Source: Undaria pinnatifida (taxonomy: Eukaryota > Sar > Phaeophyceae > Laminariales > Alariaceae). From it: a DNA stretch of 64,000 bases. The translations under genes and the position numbers were made by a program. Shown piece after piece: positions 1 through 11,900 of the stretch. Every line of letters starts with the position of its first letter. The stretch's first letter is position 1. The DNA is taken from NCBI GenBank assembly GCA_012845835.1, contig JABAKD010000020.1, forward strand, positions 4,289,243 through 4,353,242, written 5' to 3'. The notes beneath the pieces are model-generated. The model had not been told where the DNA came from and ran no database searches. It was given only the letters and a program-made list of their open reading frames with translations.

Positions 1-587
1 GGTGTCTCAGCAAAAAAGAAAATATATATTCACTAAAATGTCACGTATTCTTTTCTATTTCTGTCCCTTAGCGCTGCTGCGGCATGCAACCTACAACAAC
101 GGCCGAGGAAGTAAACGACGCTAAGAGCGGCAAATGGAGTGAGGTGGAGCAGAGCGTGTACTTGCGTAGCGAAGCACAGTTTTGTTTTGTAGCTCCCTAC
201 GCGAACTGATGAGATTGCCGCACTAATCCTACGTGCCGCGTTGGTGAATTACTGGCGACGCGAGGAAATCTAGAGACCTCGTAGTTGACGTAGCTCAAAA
301 CGACGGACGTCTTTGTCTCGCGCGAAATGTTTCGCCCACGAGCGGACACTTATTGTCTGCCGAACCATAAACCAAAACCTGAAAAAAACGCGTCTTCAGA
401 CTCCGTTTTGGGGGAAAGATAATGCCAACATTATTGTGAGCCCTGGTGCGAACGTTCATCGCGCACGAGCCAAACACGCACCGCAAGATAGATAACAACT
501 GCGTGTCGGGTGTGCAGTTGGGGCACTTTCTGAGTAAAGCGCGTGATCTACCAAAGCACGATCGCGACAAACGTGCGGGTTCGCATT
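1..587. other. Sequence downstream of AHI1, nothing recognised
   Basis: No exon-like match, repeat array or RNA gene is evident. Overlapping short ORFs on both strands look random. It should hold the AHI1 3' untranslated region if 588 is the stop; no clear poly(A) signal stands out. Confidence 0.4.
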
Positions 588-812
588 TCACAGAAAGGCC
601 AGGTAGGCAGCGATGACAGTGCCGTAACATGGGTACACGGGCGGGCGCACGATTTGCACCAAAAACCAGAAACGCGCCTTTGCTGGCTTGTCGGCTCTCG
701 CTTCGCCGTAGTACATCAGGACAGGGGCATCTTGACCGTACCCCGCCAACGCCAGCACATGCTGGTGAGGATGCCACGCCACGTCACGCAAACAGCAAGC
801 CGTTCCAAGTGT
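588..812 (-). CDS. AHI1: AHI1 exon 17 (last WD40 blade, probable terminal exon)
   Basis: Follows a C-rich acceptor tract ending CCCCCCAG. CCLRDVAWHPHQHVLALA and GYGQDAPVLMYYG match [27 protein letters not shown], the last AHI1 blade. The frame runs about 40 more residues to a TGA at 588. A GTGCAA after TTG could instead be a donor to an exon at or beyond the window edge. Confidence 0.8.
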   Translation of the reverse strand, partial: TLGTACCLRDVAWHPHQHVLALAGYGQDAPVLMYYGEARADKPAKARFWFLVQIVRPPVYPCYGTVIAAYLAFL

Positions 813-3800
813 CTGGGGGGGGGGGGGAGGAACGGGGGACGGGGGGGCGGGCGTGGGGGGAGAAATAATTTCATGTATGGCCTTAGTCCTCAGCATCATG
901 AATCCTTGCGCCCCTGCAAGACGGGGACGGGATGCAAGCATATCGTCCATGCATGGCGGTGACCCCTTACGACCGCCGATCTTCACATCCCTGCAATGCT
1001 AGCACGGGGCACGTCGGGTCTTTCACCGACCAGGAAGACACCGTTCGCACCAAGCGCGAAGGGGGGAGGGGGCGCGAAAAAAAGAAAAAAGGCGGAAACA
1101 GACAGGCCATCTCGGTGGTACCGCCAAAAACAAAAAAAAAAGGTCGGATTGATGCCGGTCCTCTCGCCGGCTTCTGCAAGCTTTGTTCCGGCTTTCAAGC
1201 ACAGCCCACGTGCCACGGACTCACTGGCATTTGTGCGTCTGGAAGACGAACCCTCCTCCGGCAGGAAAAGAGTACACCCCGCCCCTGGCAAGACGAAGAA
1301 AAACCCGAATACCCCCCCTTCCCCCCCCCCCCCCGATGCTCACCAACAGGTGGCAGAACACGACTTGCTCCCGGTTCCGGAGAGTACAAGAGGACGTCGG
1401 CTACGTAGTCAGCGAGTTGGTCGCATCTATGACACTGCTGCGGTAGAGGTCTAGGTGTAGCAATATTTTTATTGAGGCTCTTCCTTTCAAGAGCCACAGG
1501 TCACACACAAACATACAATGGGTTTGCTGCCGCCCCTGTGCTATGGCCATCTTTGGTGGAAACCCCGATCCGACTGGGGTGGATAAAGTGGCGCACAGGA
1601 TCAGGGTGCTTGCGCCCTGCCCCGCAGGCGGCGGTTAATGACAAATCCCCGTACCTCGCCCACGAGCTGAGTGTTTTTAGTAAGCTGAATGGTTACCTCG
1701 ATGAACTGGCCGCGGCCAAGGTACGTAACATGCTTTCGACGATCTTTCGGTTGACTTGTAAGACGGAAATTTCCCCAACGAAAATGGAAATTTCCCCGAC
1801 GGAAGTTTCCAACGATTTTGCGGTGGAGGAGGCCCCCCGCCATTCAGCTAAAAAAATGCTCGAGCCACCCGAAAAACGAAGTGCTGCAGTACTCATACCG
1901 CTATCGTTAAACAAGCGTCCTGTTTTTTATGGCAACCCCGTTTTTCTTTTTCAATTTTTTGTGGAATCGTCTTAGCAGTGGGTGGAAAATGAGTTGAAGT
2001 CGTGCTAGCCGGCCGGTGCGTGGCCCCTGGCTGATGCTGGAGATGAGAGTAAAAAAAAAAACGCCTTTACGGACAACGGAAAAATAACAGGTATTCATTA
2101 ATGAATCACAGACGGCCTGCAGCCAGATCCGCCGTCAAAACGAAGGGGGGGGGGGGGGGGGGTTGTACAGGCGGTTTCTACTTGAAAAAAAAAAATTATG
2201 GGCCCGTTGGATGTTGATTTTTTCGTTCAACGCGATATTCGTCTGTGCCTACCGCGCGACAGGCCGCGATTCATGTCCACTACACCAGCATTGTTGCCAC
2301 TCCACGCTACGTTATTCCGATTTGGTTTGTATTTTTTTTTTGCAGATGCATGATTTTCTTCAGCTATGATATATACGTGTACCACTTTTGGTTTGTTTGT
2401 TGGTTTTTTCGCCGGGGTGTATTCTTCCACTCCGGAGTGACTGGAGACTGTCCGACGGACTTGATGGCGCGAGGGAATGTGAGAACAACAACAACGTTGT
2501 CGTCGCTGATTTAATGTTAGCCATTACGCATTTTTTTGGCGCCCGTCCCCAAAATGAAAGATAGCAATATATATATATATTGTACGAGTTACAGGATACA
2601 CATGATAAACTGGTGCATTCTTTCCAAAACCGTCACATTTATCCCCTTAAAATAATGTACAGTTTCCACGCACAGGTTGAGCTGCCCCCCCCCCCCTCCC
2701 ATGATAAACTGGTGCATTCTTTCCAAAACCGTCAGATTTATCCCCTTGAAGGATTTATAGTTTCCACGCACAAATTGAGCTGCCCCGCCCGTCCCCCCCC
2801 CACGCCCCCCCCCCTCCCCCCCACCCCCACCCCCGCCCCTTTTGATCAAAACCAGGCCCCCACGTCCTTCAAAACGCCGCTCTCCCCTCACCGGTATTCG
2901 ACTTACAGGATTCACTTGATGAACGGATGCATTTCCTTCCACAGCTGTCAGATTTGGTCCCCCTCAGAAACGGGTTTTATAGTTTCCGCGCACAGACTGA
3001 CTAACATCACCCTGTTGACCCTGATAGCTACACTGTAGTTGCAAGGGGAGTCGCCGACCTATATCCTTAATGAGGACACACAACCCGTAATACGCGCGAT
3101 CGGAGTATCACACACAGCTTGCAAAGATGACTTTCGACGAAATCTTCGATCTCACAGCTGGAGTGTATTTTTATTTTTATAATATATGTGTACGTCGCGG
3201 CCAGTTTCAAATACAATGGCAACCGAACACTACCTTGTCCGGCTCACTTCCTACCTGAAAAAAGAAACGAAAAAACAGGCATAAACGTTTACATTTAAAA
3301 AACAAAACGACAAGAAAAAAGCAAAATATTCTAAACCCGAACACCCATCCATATACCTCTACTTGTCAAGCTTCGCTTGAATGAAGCCTTGCTTAATAGA
3401 CAGGGTTCTCCGCGGCGAAAAAACAAACTCTTCGCTTTTCAAAAACATTTCTGCGCCACTTCCATGTGGCGTACGATATGTTGCACTACTTCCGTTACAT
3501 GGTGTCAAGAAAAAAAAAAAAAAAACTACATCAACCATTTTACTCTCGCTTAACGTGTTACTCTCTCTAAACTCGTTTTATCCTGCTAAAGGGGGAGCAT
3601 ACGGTAGTAATCAGCTCCAAATACGGTTAGCAACAAATAGGTGGAGAGCTGTGGGTCGGCGGGATTTCACGAGCGAAAACTAGTCGGTAGGTGCCATGGT
3701 TAGCCAACTAACTGACTGGTAGTTGGTAGGTCGGCTGGTAGAGCCAACTGATGGGCCAGCCGACTTGCCGACTTACGTCAGGCGAGCAAAGCGAGCCAAA

Positions 3801-6800
3801 TCAGGTCACACCGGGAGAGGGGGCCTCGTTCAAAAGGAAAATTATGCATCCTCCGGTGTTATACAATCCCTCTCGCGAGCATTGAAAACCCCAAAAGTCG
3901 GATAGTCGGCACCTGCGGGAAACGACTAGCTAACTACTAGTCCGAATCGTAACTAGTTGTTGACTACAGTTGTGTAGACTCACAGCTCTACAAATATAAG
4001 AACAAACATGTTAGGTAGATCCACTGCTAACAGGATAAAAAATTACACACGAAAATGGAAAGCATCTCGCTACCACCTTTCGGGCTTGCTGCTCTCCTAC
4101 GCTACCACTGTGTTTGATTGAGGCTCTGTATACCTTGTGAAGACCAGCCAACAACACTAAGCTCGGATCAATCGCCATCAAACAAAAGGCGGCTGGGTGC
4201 ATTTTTTGCCCCCTATGATAGTTCATCCTGCTAACCGTGGATCTCCGTCATACTGCTATTTTTTTGTGAGTGTTTTTCATGGCTTCTGCTAATTAATCCC
4301 GATATCAGCCGACGACCCTTGCCAGCCCCCGCCCACACCCCTCCCCCCACCTGCAGCGGAGTCCTGACCCGTTTTCCCTCCTGAGCCTCCCAGACCCGCA
4401 CCTGCCCCTTCTCGGAGCCCGACACCACGAACCGACCGTCGGGGCTAAACGACGCGCGGACCAGAGATACGGCCGCCGACCCGCCAGAAAATCCAGGGTT
4501 CACAAGCTTTTGTGTGTGTGTGTGCGTGGCACGATTTAGTTTTGTCGCGTTGTGTTGTTTTTGTGTACCCAGCGGGAACGACATCGTCACGTGGGAAAAA
4601 CGGCGCCAGGCGGGATCGGTCGGTCGGAGGAAGGTAGTGGGCGAGGTTCGGGAGCGGGGGGCGGTTCAGCTTCGGGACGTAACTGTCCACAAGGGAAAGG
4701 GGTGGGAGGTGTTGGTTGTATAGCACCAGGCAGTGAGCTACGTATTCACGTGACTCAGTAGCTCAGTGGGCAGTGCTATATAACCAACATGAAGAATGCT
4801 GTTCGCACTCACAAGTGGGTGGTGCACATTTGACTCGCGGCTGTTAATGGAGATGCGGAATTATATCTGGCGGGAGATAGAACAAAAAACAAGGGGATCT
4901 TACTGGTTGGTGTTGTCTTCGATTTCTTAGCCCAATGCTTGTTTATTTTTCGGCTTTAGAGCCGCCCCCTCGCTTTGAGAACACGTTCGGCTTGCTGCTG
5001 TTAATGGGATGTGGAACTGTTTCCGGCGAAAAAGGACTAAAAACAAAAGAAGGAATCTTACTAGTATTGCCCTCAATTTCATGACCCTTTTTGGATGGCA
5101 CTTTTAGCCCCGCCCCCAAGCTTTGGGGACGAGGCATTACGAGGTACCAAAGCAGTAATCAGGACCTGCGATAATCACAAAAAAAAACTATATATTCCCC
5201 AATTATTAGCGCATCATAAGCAATGAGCCATCCCACAGCAGGGGTGCAGCCGAAGTTTCTAAGAATTTTGTGAGCAATGAGCCATTCCACGGTAGGGCTG
5301 CAGCCGAAGTTTCTAAGAATTTTCTGAGCTTCGGAGCCATCCCACGGTAGGGGTGCAGCCGAAGTTTCTAGGAATTTTCTCGGCAATGAGCCATCCCACG
5401 GAAGGGGTGCAGCCGAAGTTTCCAAGATTTTTTTCTGAGCTTCGGAGCCATCCCACGGTAGGGGTGCAGCCGAAGTTTCTAAGAAATTTCTCGGCAATGA
5501 GCCATCCCCCGGTAGGGGTGCAGCAGCAGATTCTAGGATTTTTCTGAGCTTCGGATCAATCCCACGGTAGGGGTGAAGCAGACTCTAAGAATTATCCGCG
5601 CTCCCAACTTGAGGAGCTAGTTCAATTTGTCACCCGAAACATGACTTCGAAGGCGTTTTTTCTCGGAACCGGACCTACACTTCTATGCGCCGATCCTTAA
5701 ACAAAGCACACACGTATAACAATATGATGCTAACCGATAGCTCCACACTCTTGAGGAGCTCAACCGCACTATAGAGGCCAGAAGGTCAGGAAAACGCTTG
5801 TCCAAAAAAAGGGCAACACTCCACCGTGGGGTGGACTCCAATAGTAATCAGGACCCATTATACGATAAACGCAACAACCTACGAAGTGTATATGTATTCC
5901 ACGATTTTTGCGCACCATGATTTGGTTCTGAGTACAGTAGCAGGGACCCCTCTCTATAGTGCCGTTATGTGGCAACCGGCACTATTCCTCATACTGCCGC
6001 TACTGGTTATTTGCATCTGTGCCGAGCGACTCCACAGGCAATACAGCGGGCAGCCGGCACTACTCGACCTGCACTACAGAGGGACCTCTGCTGTACTGTG
6101 TTCTCCCGTACTACTAAGAATTGAGAGTCGCAAAACTTCAGGGTTAGTAAAAAGTTTAGGCTTTAAGCATACGCGAGGTGCGAATGAGATTATATCTGTG
6201 TGACTGCTCTATCAACGCGTTCTCCGCAGAATTTCCATCGAAAGGGGCGCTCCGCTACCGTTAAGGGTGCAAATGAGAGCAGATGATAGCCGCTAGCTGG
6301 AATAAAACAGCACTTCGTACCTGGTACGTGCCGAGATCAAGCAGCCTCAGAGTGTTCCCGTGCGCTTGGACGAGCAGCTGCCCTCTCCTTAAGCGCGAGG
6401 TCAGAGCAAGACTCGTTATCGCTTTCCCCACAAGATCAGCGTGTTGCACCTACGTGACACCCGATTTGACCGATGAAGTTGGAACATTAGACAACTTTTG
6501 TGTATGTGTGTGTTTCCGGCTGAAGATTCGTTAAATTTCTACAACGTTTATGATTAATAAAGATGACAAAGTTGCTCAAGTTACCGAAAAAAGAGGTTCC
6601 TTCCCTCTCGTTTGTACTTTGTCAGATGTGATCGATGTGAACGTAGCACACGTAGTTGTCTAATGGGAAAAAGTATGAGCGGAAGAAAACGAAACGGTAG
6701 CGCGTACTGTTCAAACAGGGCAACCATCGCCGGCGTTTGCGTATGAACGATTCACGTGGCTGTAGCGGCCAGACAAGACCAGACAGACATTCAGACGGGC

Positions 6801-8608
6801 ATTGAGACAGTCTCGAAACACTTAACGACCAAGCGTACTGACATATTGGTGCGTGTGTGGCTTTGGCGACTCTATGCTAATGCTGCCCAAGCGACACCAC
6901 AACGCTAGATAGCGCCGTGGACAACGAACGATAAAACAAATAATAAAGAAGCGCTATAATTTGCTATACATATATATATATATTTGTTTCCACAATACAC
7001 CGCCGAACGCTATAACGATTCTCTTTCAGTACTCCCCCTCGCCTTTCGGAGAACGTTGTAGTCCTCCACCCCCGCCCGACCGCCGCTGGCCCTGCGCCAC
7101 ACGATGATAGCGCCGACGCCATCTCCGCTGTAAAGGCGGTTGCTCTTGGGGTCGTACGCGATGGTGTTGACGTGGCTCTCGTGTACAACCTTGCGTGGAT
7201 ATCGGTGGTTGCGGGGGGGGGAGGGGGGGGGGCGGGGTGTACTTGATTCATGCAGGGCCGTAGATATTGGACCATATAGACCCTTGCATCCCTACAACGG
7301 CGGGACCGAGAACGTCGGGTTTCCTCCACAAGGCAGGCACAAGGGGGGCGGGGGGGACTTCGCACGATAATGGTGATGTTCTCGCATTAGCTCATTTCCC
7401 TGGAATCCAGGTCATGGTGCCGTTACAGCGTTGCTCAGAAATCGCGAAAACACGTGTTCTGGCAAGCGTAGCGCGTGGTGCTCTCGCTATCGGAGTGGGT
7501 TTTCACGATAACTTGCTGGACGGGGGAGGGGGGGGGCACGGAACTTGGCATAGTTTAGCATGTAAGGCAGTGGAGCGCATGTAGCCGAAGTCACGTTAGA
7601 GGAGCGGGGGGATGTCCCAGAGGACAATAGAATGAGGCGGCGCAAGACGAAATGTTACTTTGGTGAGGCAAGGGTGGGTGGAACAACGGATGGATGTACA
7701 GAACGCAAAGCACAGCATGAAAAACGCTTTTGACCATAACATATACCAGGTACTGTATACACAAATATATGCTGCGTAGCAGGTACTATATACAGGAAGT
7801 ACGGACCTTGTTCGACAGCGTCCCCAGCATCTTCGCCCGTCCTCCCTGCGACGCTGCCGTAAAGACGTCCCACAGCCGGAGTCGCCGGTCAAAAGCCCCC
7901 GTCACAACCAGCGCGCACTCGCTTGCTTCTGACCTCGGAGAGTAGTTCAAAGCTGCACCGGGGGAAGCGGTGAAAGGCACAGGGTAGACGACCGGCGATA
8001 TGATTTAGAATGTCACGGACACGGTCTGCGTAGGTGCCGCCGATTTGTGGGTGCATGGGGTTAATCAGGGCTCCGACGTTTGTTACGCGAAGCGCAACAG
8101 AGGTTGGACGGCGTGTTGCGTGTTGCGCCCGCGCCCCGCGCAGGGGTCGATGAAGGTAAAAAAAAACCGCGATACACGCAGGAAAAAATGCCCGACAAAC
8201 ATTTGACGAGGTGCGTTTCGACGTCTGAAGACACTTTTTTCGTGATGCCTGCGTGAAAATGCGCCCGAACACCGCTTCACTAAGTGCGTTCTAAACGCCT
8301 TCGAACGTGTTCACAAAATAATTGCCTCCATTTTTTTTCGTCGCTTCCAGTGAGAAAGATTTGCGCAAAAATAATTTCGCCTCGGTGCGCGGCGTCAAGC
8401 GCGCGTTGCGCTGCGCGCACCACAGCTTCCGGTGCCTGTTGCGCAAAACAACAATTCCGAGCGCAATGTTGAGCACGAGCAACATCGCAATAACTAATTA
8501 ACGCCCTGATATGCGGTAAGTGCGTGGAGATATTTTAAACACCTTGGTGGCCATCGCCGCGCAATTTTCTAGGTTGGACGCGACGACAACAACAACAGCA
8601 ACAGCAAT

Positions 8609-8646
<38 letters not shown>

Positions 8647-8688
8647 GAGCAACAGCAAGAGCAACAGCAAGAGCAACGGCAGCAACAG

Positions 8689-8759
<71 letters not shown>

Positions 8760-8779
8760 GCAGCAGCAGCCACAGCAAT

Positions 8780-8811
<32 letters not shown>

Positions 8812-8854
8812 TAACAGCAGCAACAGTAACAGCAGCAACAGCAACAGCAACAGT

Positions 8855-8901
<47 letters not shown>

Positions 8902-8905
8902 AAAC

Positions 8906-8936
<31 letters not shown>

Positions 8937-11900
8937 TGGACAGCGCCCCGCGTGTTCTTCTCGCTCACCCGCGATGGTACTCCGGGCAAGGTCGATAACT
9001 GCGGGCTGGAACACAGCGGCGTATACAAAGCAGGGAGGTGAATGCTGGAGTACACACGCCAGCCGCGGCTCGTCCTTGCCTCCCCTGCAGAGGAAAAAGA
9101 CAACACACATCGGCCGCCATGCGGTTGGTCGCGAACAACGTACCTACATTCTCCCTTGTACAAGATCATTTGCAGGTGTCCCGGGCGCTTTCTCACACGA
9201 ATTCACCCATCGGGCGCTTGATTAGTTTCCGCGAAACATTATCACTCTCTCGTGCCCGGTAGAAAATCCGATGCAAGCGACCAAAGCCTTCGCACACAAT
9301 GGTAAACGTCGGCGGTTTTTCTAACACGTCCCCTCATTTCCTGCGGCCGCGAAAAACAGCCTGGACGAATAGCGCACGCTGGCTAAAAGAAGGGAAGCGA
9401 ACCGGATGTTTATCTAAAATCATATGTATATATTTATTTTCCTTGCGACATATGTCCAGTTCAGACCTCCATCACCCATCGCCTGCATCGGTCGACAGGA
9501 AGAAGAAGAATAAATAGAGTTACTATCGTCTTTAAAAATATGATTTTTTTACTATATGATACACGACACGAACTACGAGCAATTCCCCTCTCTATTCCTA
9601 AGTCGTTCGTTCCCCACAAAAAGCGTGGGCGCAATTCTAAAGTGGTTAAGTTCTGAATTACTTGAAACTAGTGTTGATTTGCCTTCTACAGTTCTGAAAG
9701 GGTTACAAATGTAATTATCTATGGTAACACTTTCGAAGACAGAAAACCCGCCTTCTTTCCGTTGCCAGTGCTCCATCGGCGGCAGATGCCCCCACGCCGG
9801 GGTGCGCCCCGCCCTTTCCGCCGTCTTCGGCGTCGCTCCCGGAAGAGACACGCCACACCTGTCCACGGGAAAAGGGGGGGTTTGACTGCTTCGGTAAAGG
9901 CCAGACGGCACCGCAAAACTGGCCACCACAAAAATTGGCCTCCACAAAACATGGCCGGCAGTCGGGCAGTGTCTACGAAAACACTACAACCCCCGACGCA
10001 AACGCTGCCGCATCATAACTGACTGGCGGGCGGGCTCTTGTTGGGGGGTGGAGGGGGTTACCCCTCCTCTTAAACGCGGCGGCAACGGTTGGCAAGTGGA
10101 CTGCGAGTGAAAGCTTAACAATGACTGCAGAGGTTTGCTCGTTACATGGCGCTATCCACTAGACCACTAAGTCACGTGGCCAAGTAACTCAGTGGGGGTA
10201 GTGTTGTATAGCCAACAAAATATATATGCTTTCGAGCTCGCAAGCTGATTGTCACCGACTTTTTGACAGGGATCGTCGGAGTTAGGTAACGCTATCCACT
10301 AGACCGCGAGAAGCCACGTGACCAAGTAGCTACCCCACCATAGAAGGTTTCCCTCGGTAACTATATTAATACATGCCTTCTCTTGTGCTTGGCTGAGGCG
10401 GGGATTTTTCAATAGAACCAGTCGCGGGGGGGGGGGCGTAGCAGGTCGGGCCATTGTGGGGGTCCGGGCATTCTGCTCCCCGAAAAGGTGGACAGGAATG
10501 ACCCGGGAGTAACCTTTCAAGTGGGGAGCTCCCAATAGAGTGCCGGTATTCGCCAGCCCAATACACCGGTACTATACATGGCACCGGCACTATCGGGAAC
10601 GGGGTTACTTATCGAAAGTTTCGGTCGTGCCAAGTGATTTTGCCGGCACTGCAGAGGGAAGCGGCGCTATTAAACCGGCACTATATAGGGGAGCAGCGCT
10701 ATTAAACCGGCCCTATAGAGAGAAGTGGCACTATATTCAACCAACACTATATAGTGCAGTGGCACTATTCAACAAGCACTATACGAGAGCAGTAGCATTG
10801 TTCGACCGGCACTATAGATACCAGTGGCAATGTTCAATCGGCACTATAGACATCAGTGGCATTATTCAACCGGCACTGTAGAGACCAGTAGCACTACCCA
10901 AACCGGCACTATAGAGATCAGTGGCAATATTCAAGCCGGCACTATAGAGATCAGTGGCACTATTCAAGCCGGCACTATTGGGATCCCCACAAATTGCTGT
11001 GTATCAATAGGAACGCACACAACCCTAGGCAGTATAGGAAACTTTATCGTACGTAGGAAATATATTTGATACCTTCGCCACGACCGACGTCCTACCTACC
11101 TTTGCCGTGCCGTCCGCCGATGCCGAGAGCAACAACGAATCGCCAGGGGACCAGACAAGCGAGTACACCATGGACGCGTGCCCCTTCAGCTCGTGCCGGC
11201 ACCTTCCCGTCTCCGTGTCGATCAACCTGATCGGGAATCGCCCCGGGAGCGGGTCATCGCAGCAAGCCGCCGCGAGAAGCGCACCCGACCCAGAGAACGC
11301 TAGCGTAATGGCGCCGTTCTGACCAGCGTACACCTATATGTATGTCGCGTGCGGCGAGATTTTTATTACATATGCGGCGACTTTTGACAAAGCGTTACAT
11401 ACATCAAAGTCCACCAGGGGAGGCGTCACGAAACTGTGTTACACCGCACGTCTGGACATTAGCCGCCTTCTTTTCCAGCACCCACGTTATTGAGCAAAAA
11501 GTACTTAAGCTTAGAATGTGGAATAACGCTCGCGGTTCTAAACAAGGTGCAAAATACATAGCTGCCGAGCTGCCCATGAAGAATGTTGAGTTGGAGGACA
11601 AGCTACAAAATCTCGAGGAACCAACGCAGTAAACGGAGCCAGGTCGGCGTCGATGCGTGGGAGGGCATATTGCGGCATTAATGCATGCAACCATGGGCAA
11701 TCGCGGACAGGCATGCGTGGCGTGGCTGGCATTGTGTTCGGCCGGAAAAGTCAGTTTTTGGGAGTCGGCTATACGTTCTGCCATTTGGCGACGTTACCTC
11801 GCGGTGCGAGGCGGACAGTAATTCCTTGAACGAGAATACAGTAGTGATATACAGTAATAATATGTACGAAGTAGTATTACACATACCGTAGAAGTATATA

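Noticed and set aside
5159-5497. 112-residue ORF with repeating ETSAAPLPWDGS
   Set aside because: Translation of the 58-bp tandem MITE end; unit length changes break the frame.
5218-5590. CRISPR array
   Set aside because: Units are contiguous with no unique spacers and the window is eukaryotic.
8498-9196. Poly-Val/Ala, poly-Cys, poly-Leu and poly-Thr ORFs
   Set aside because: Triplet array readings; the only coding part is the AHI1 exon at 8,969-9,084 in one frame.
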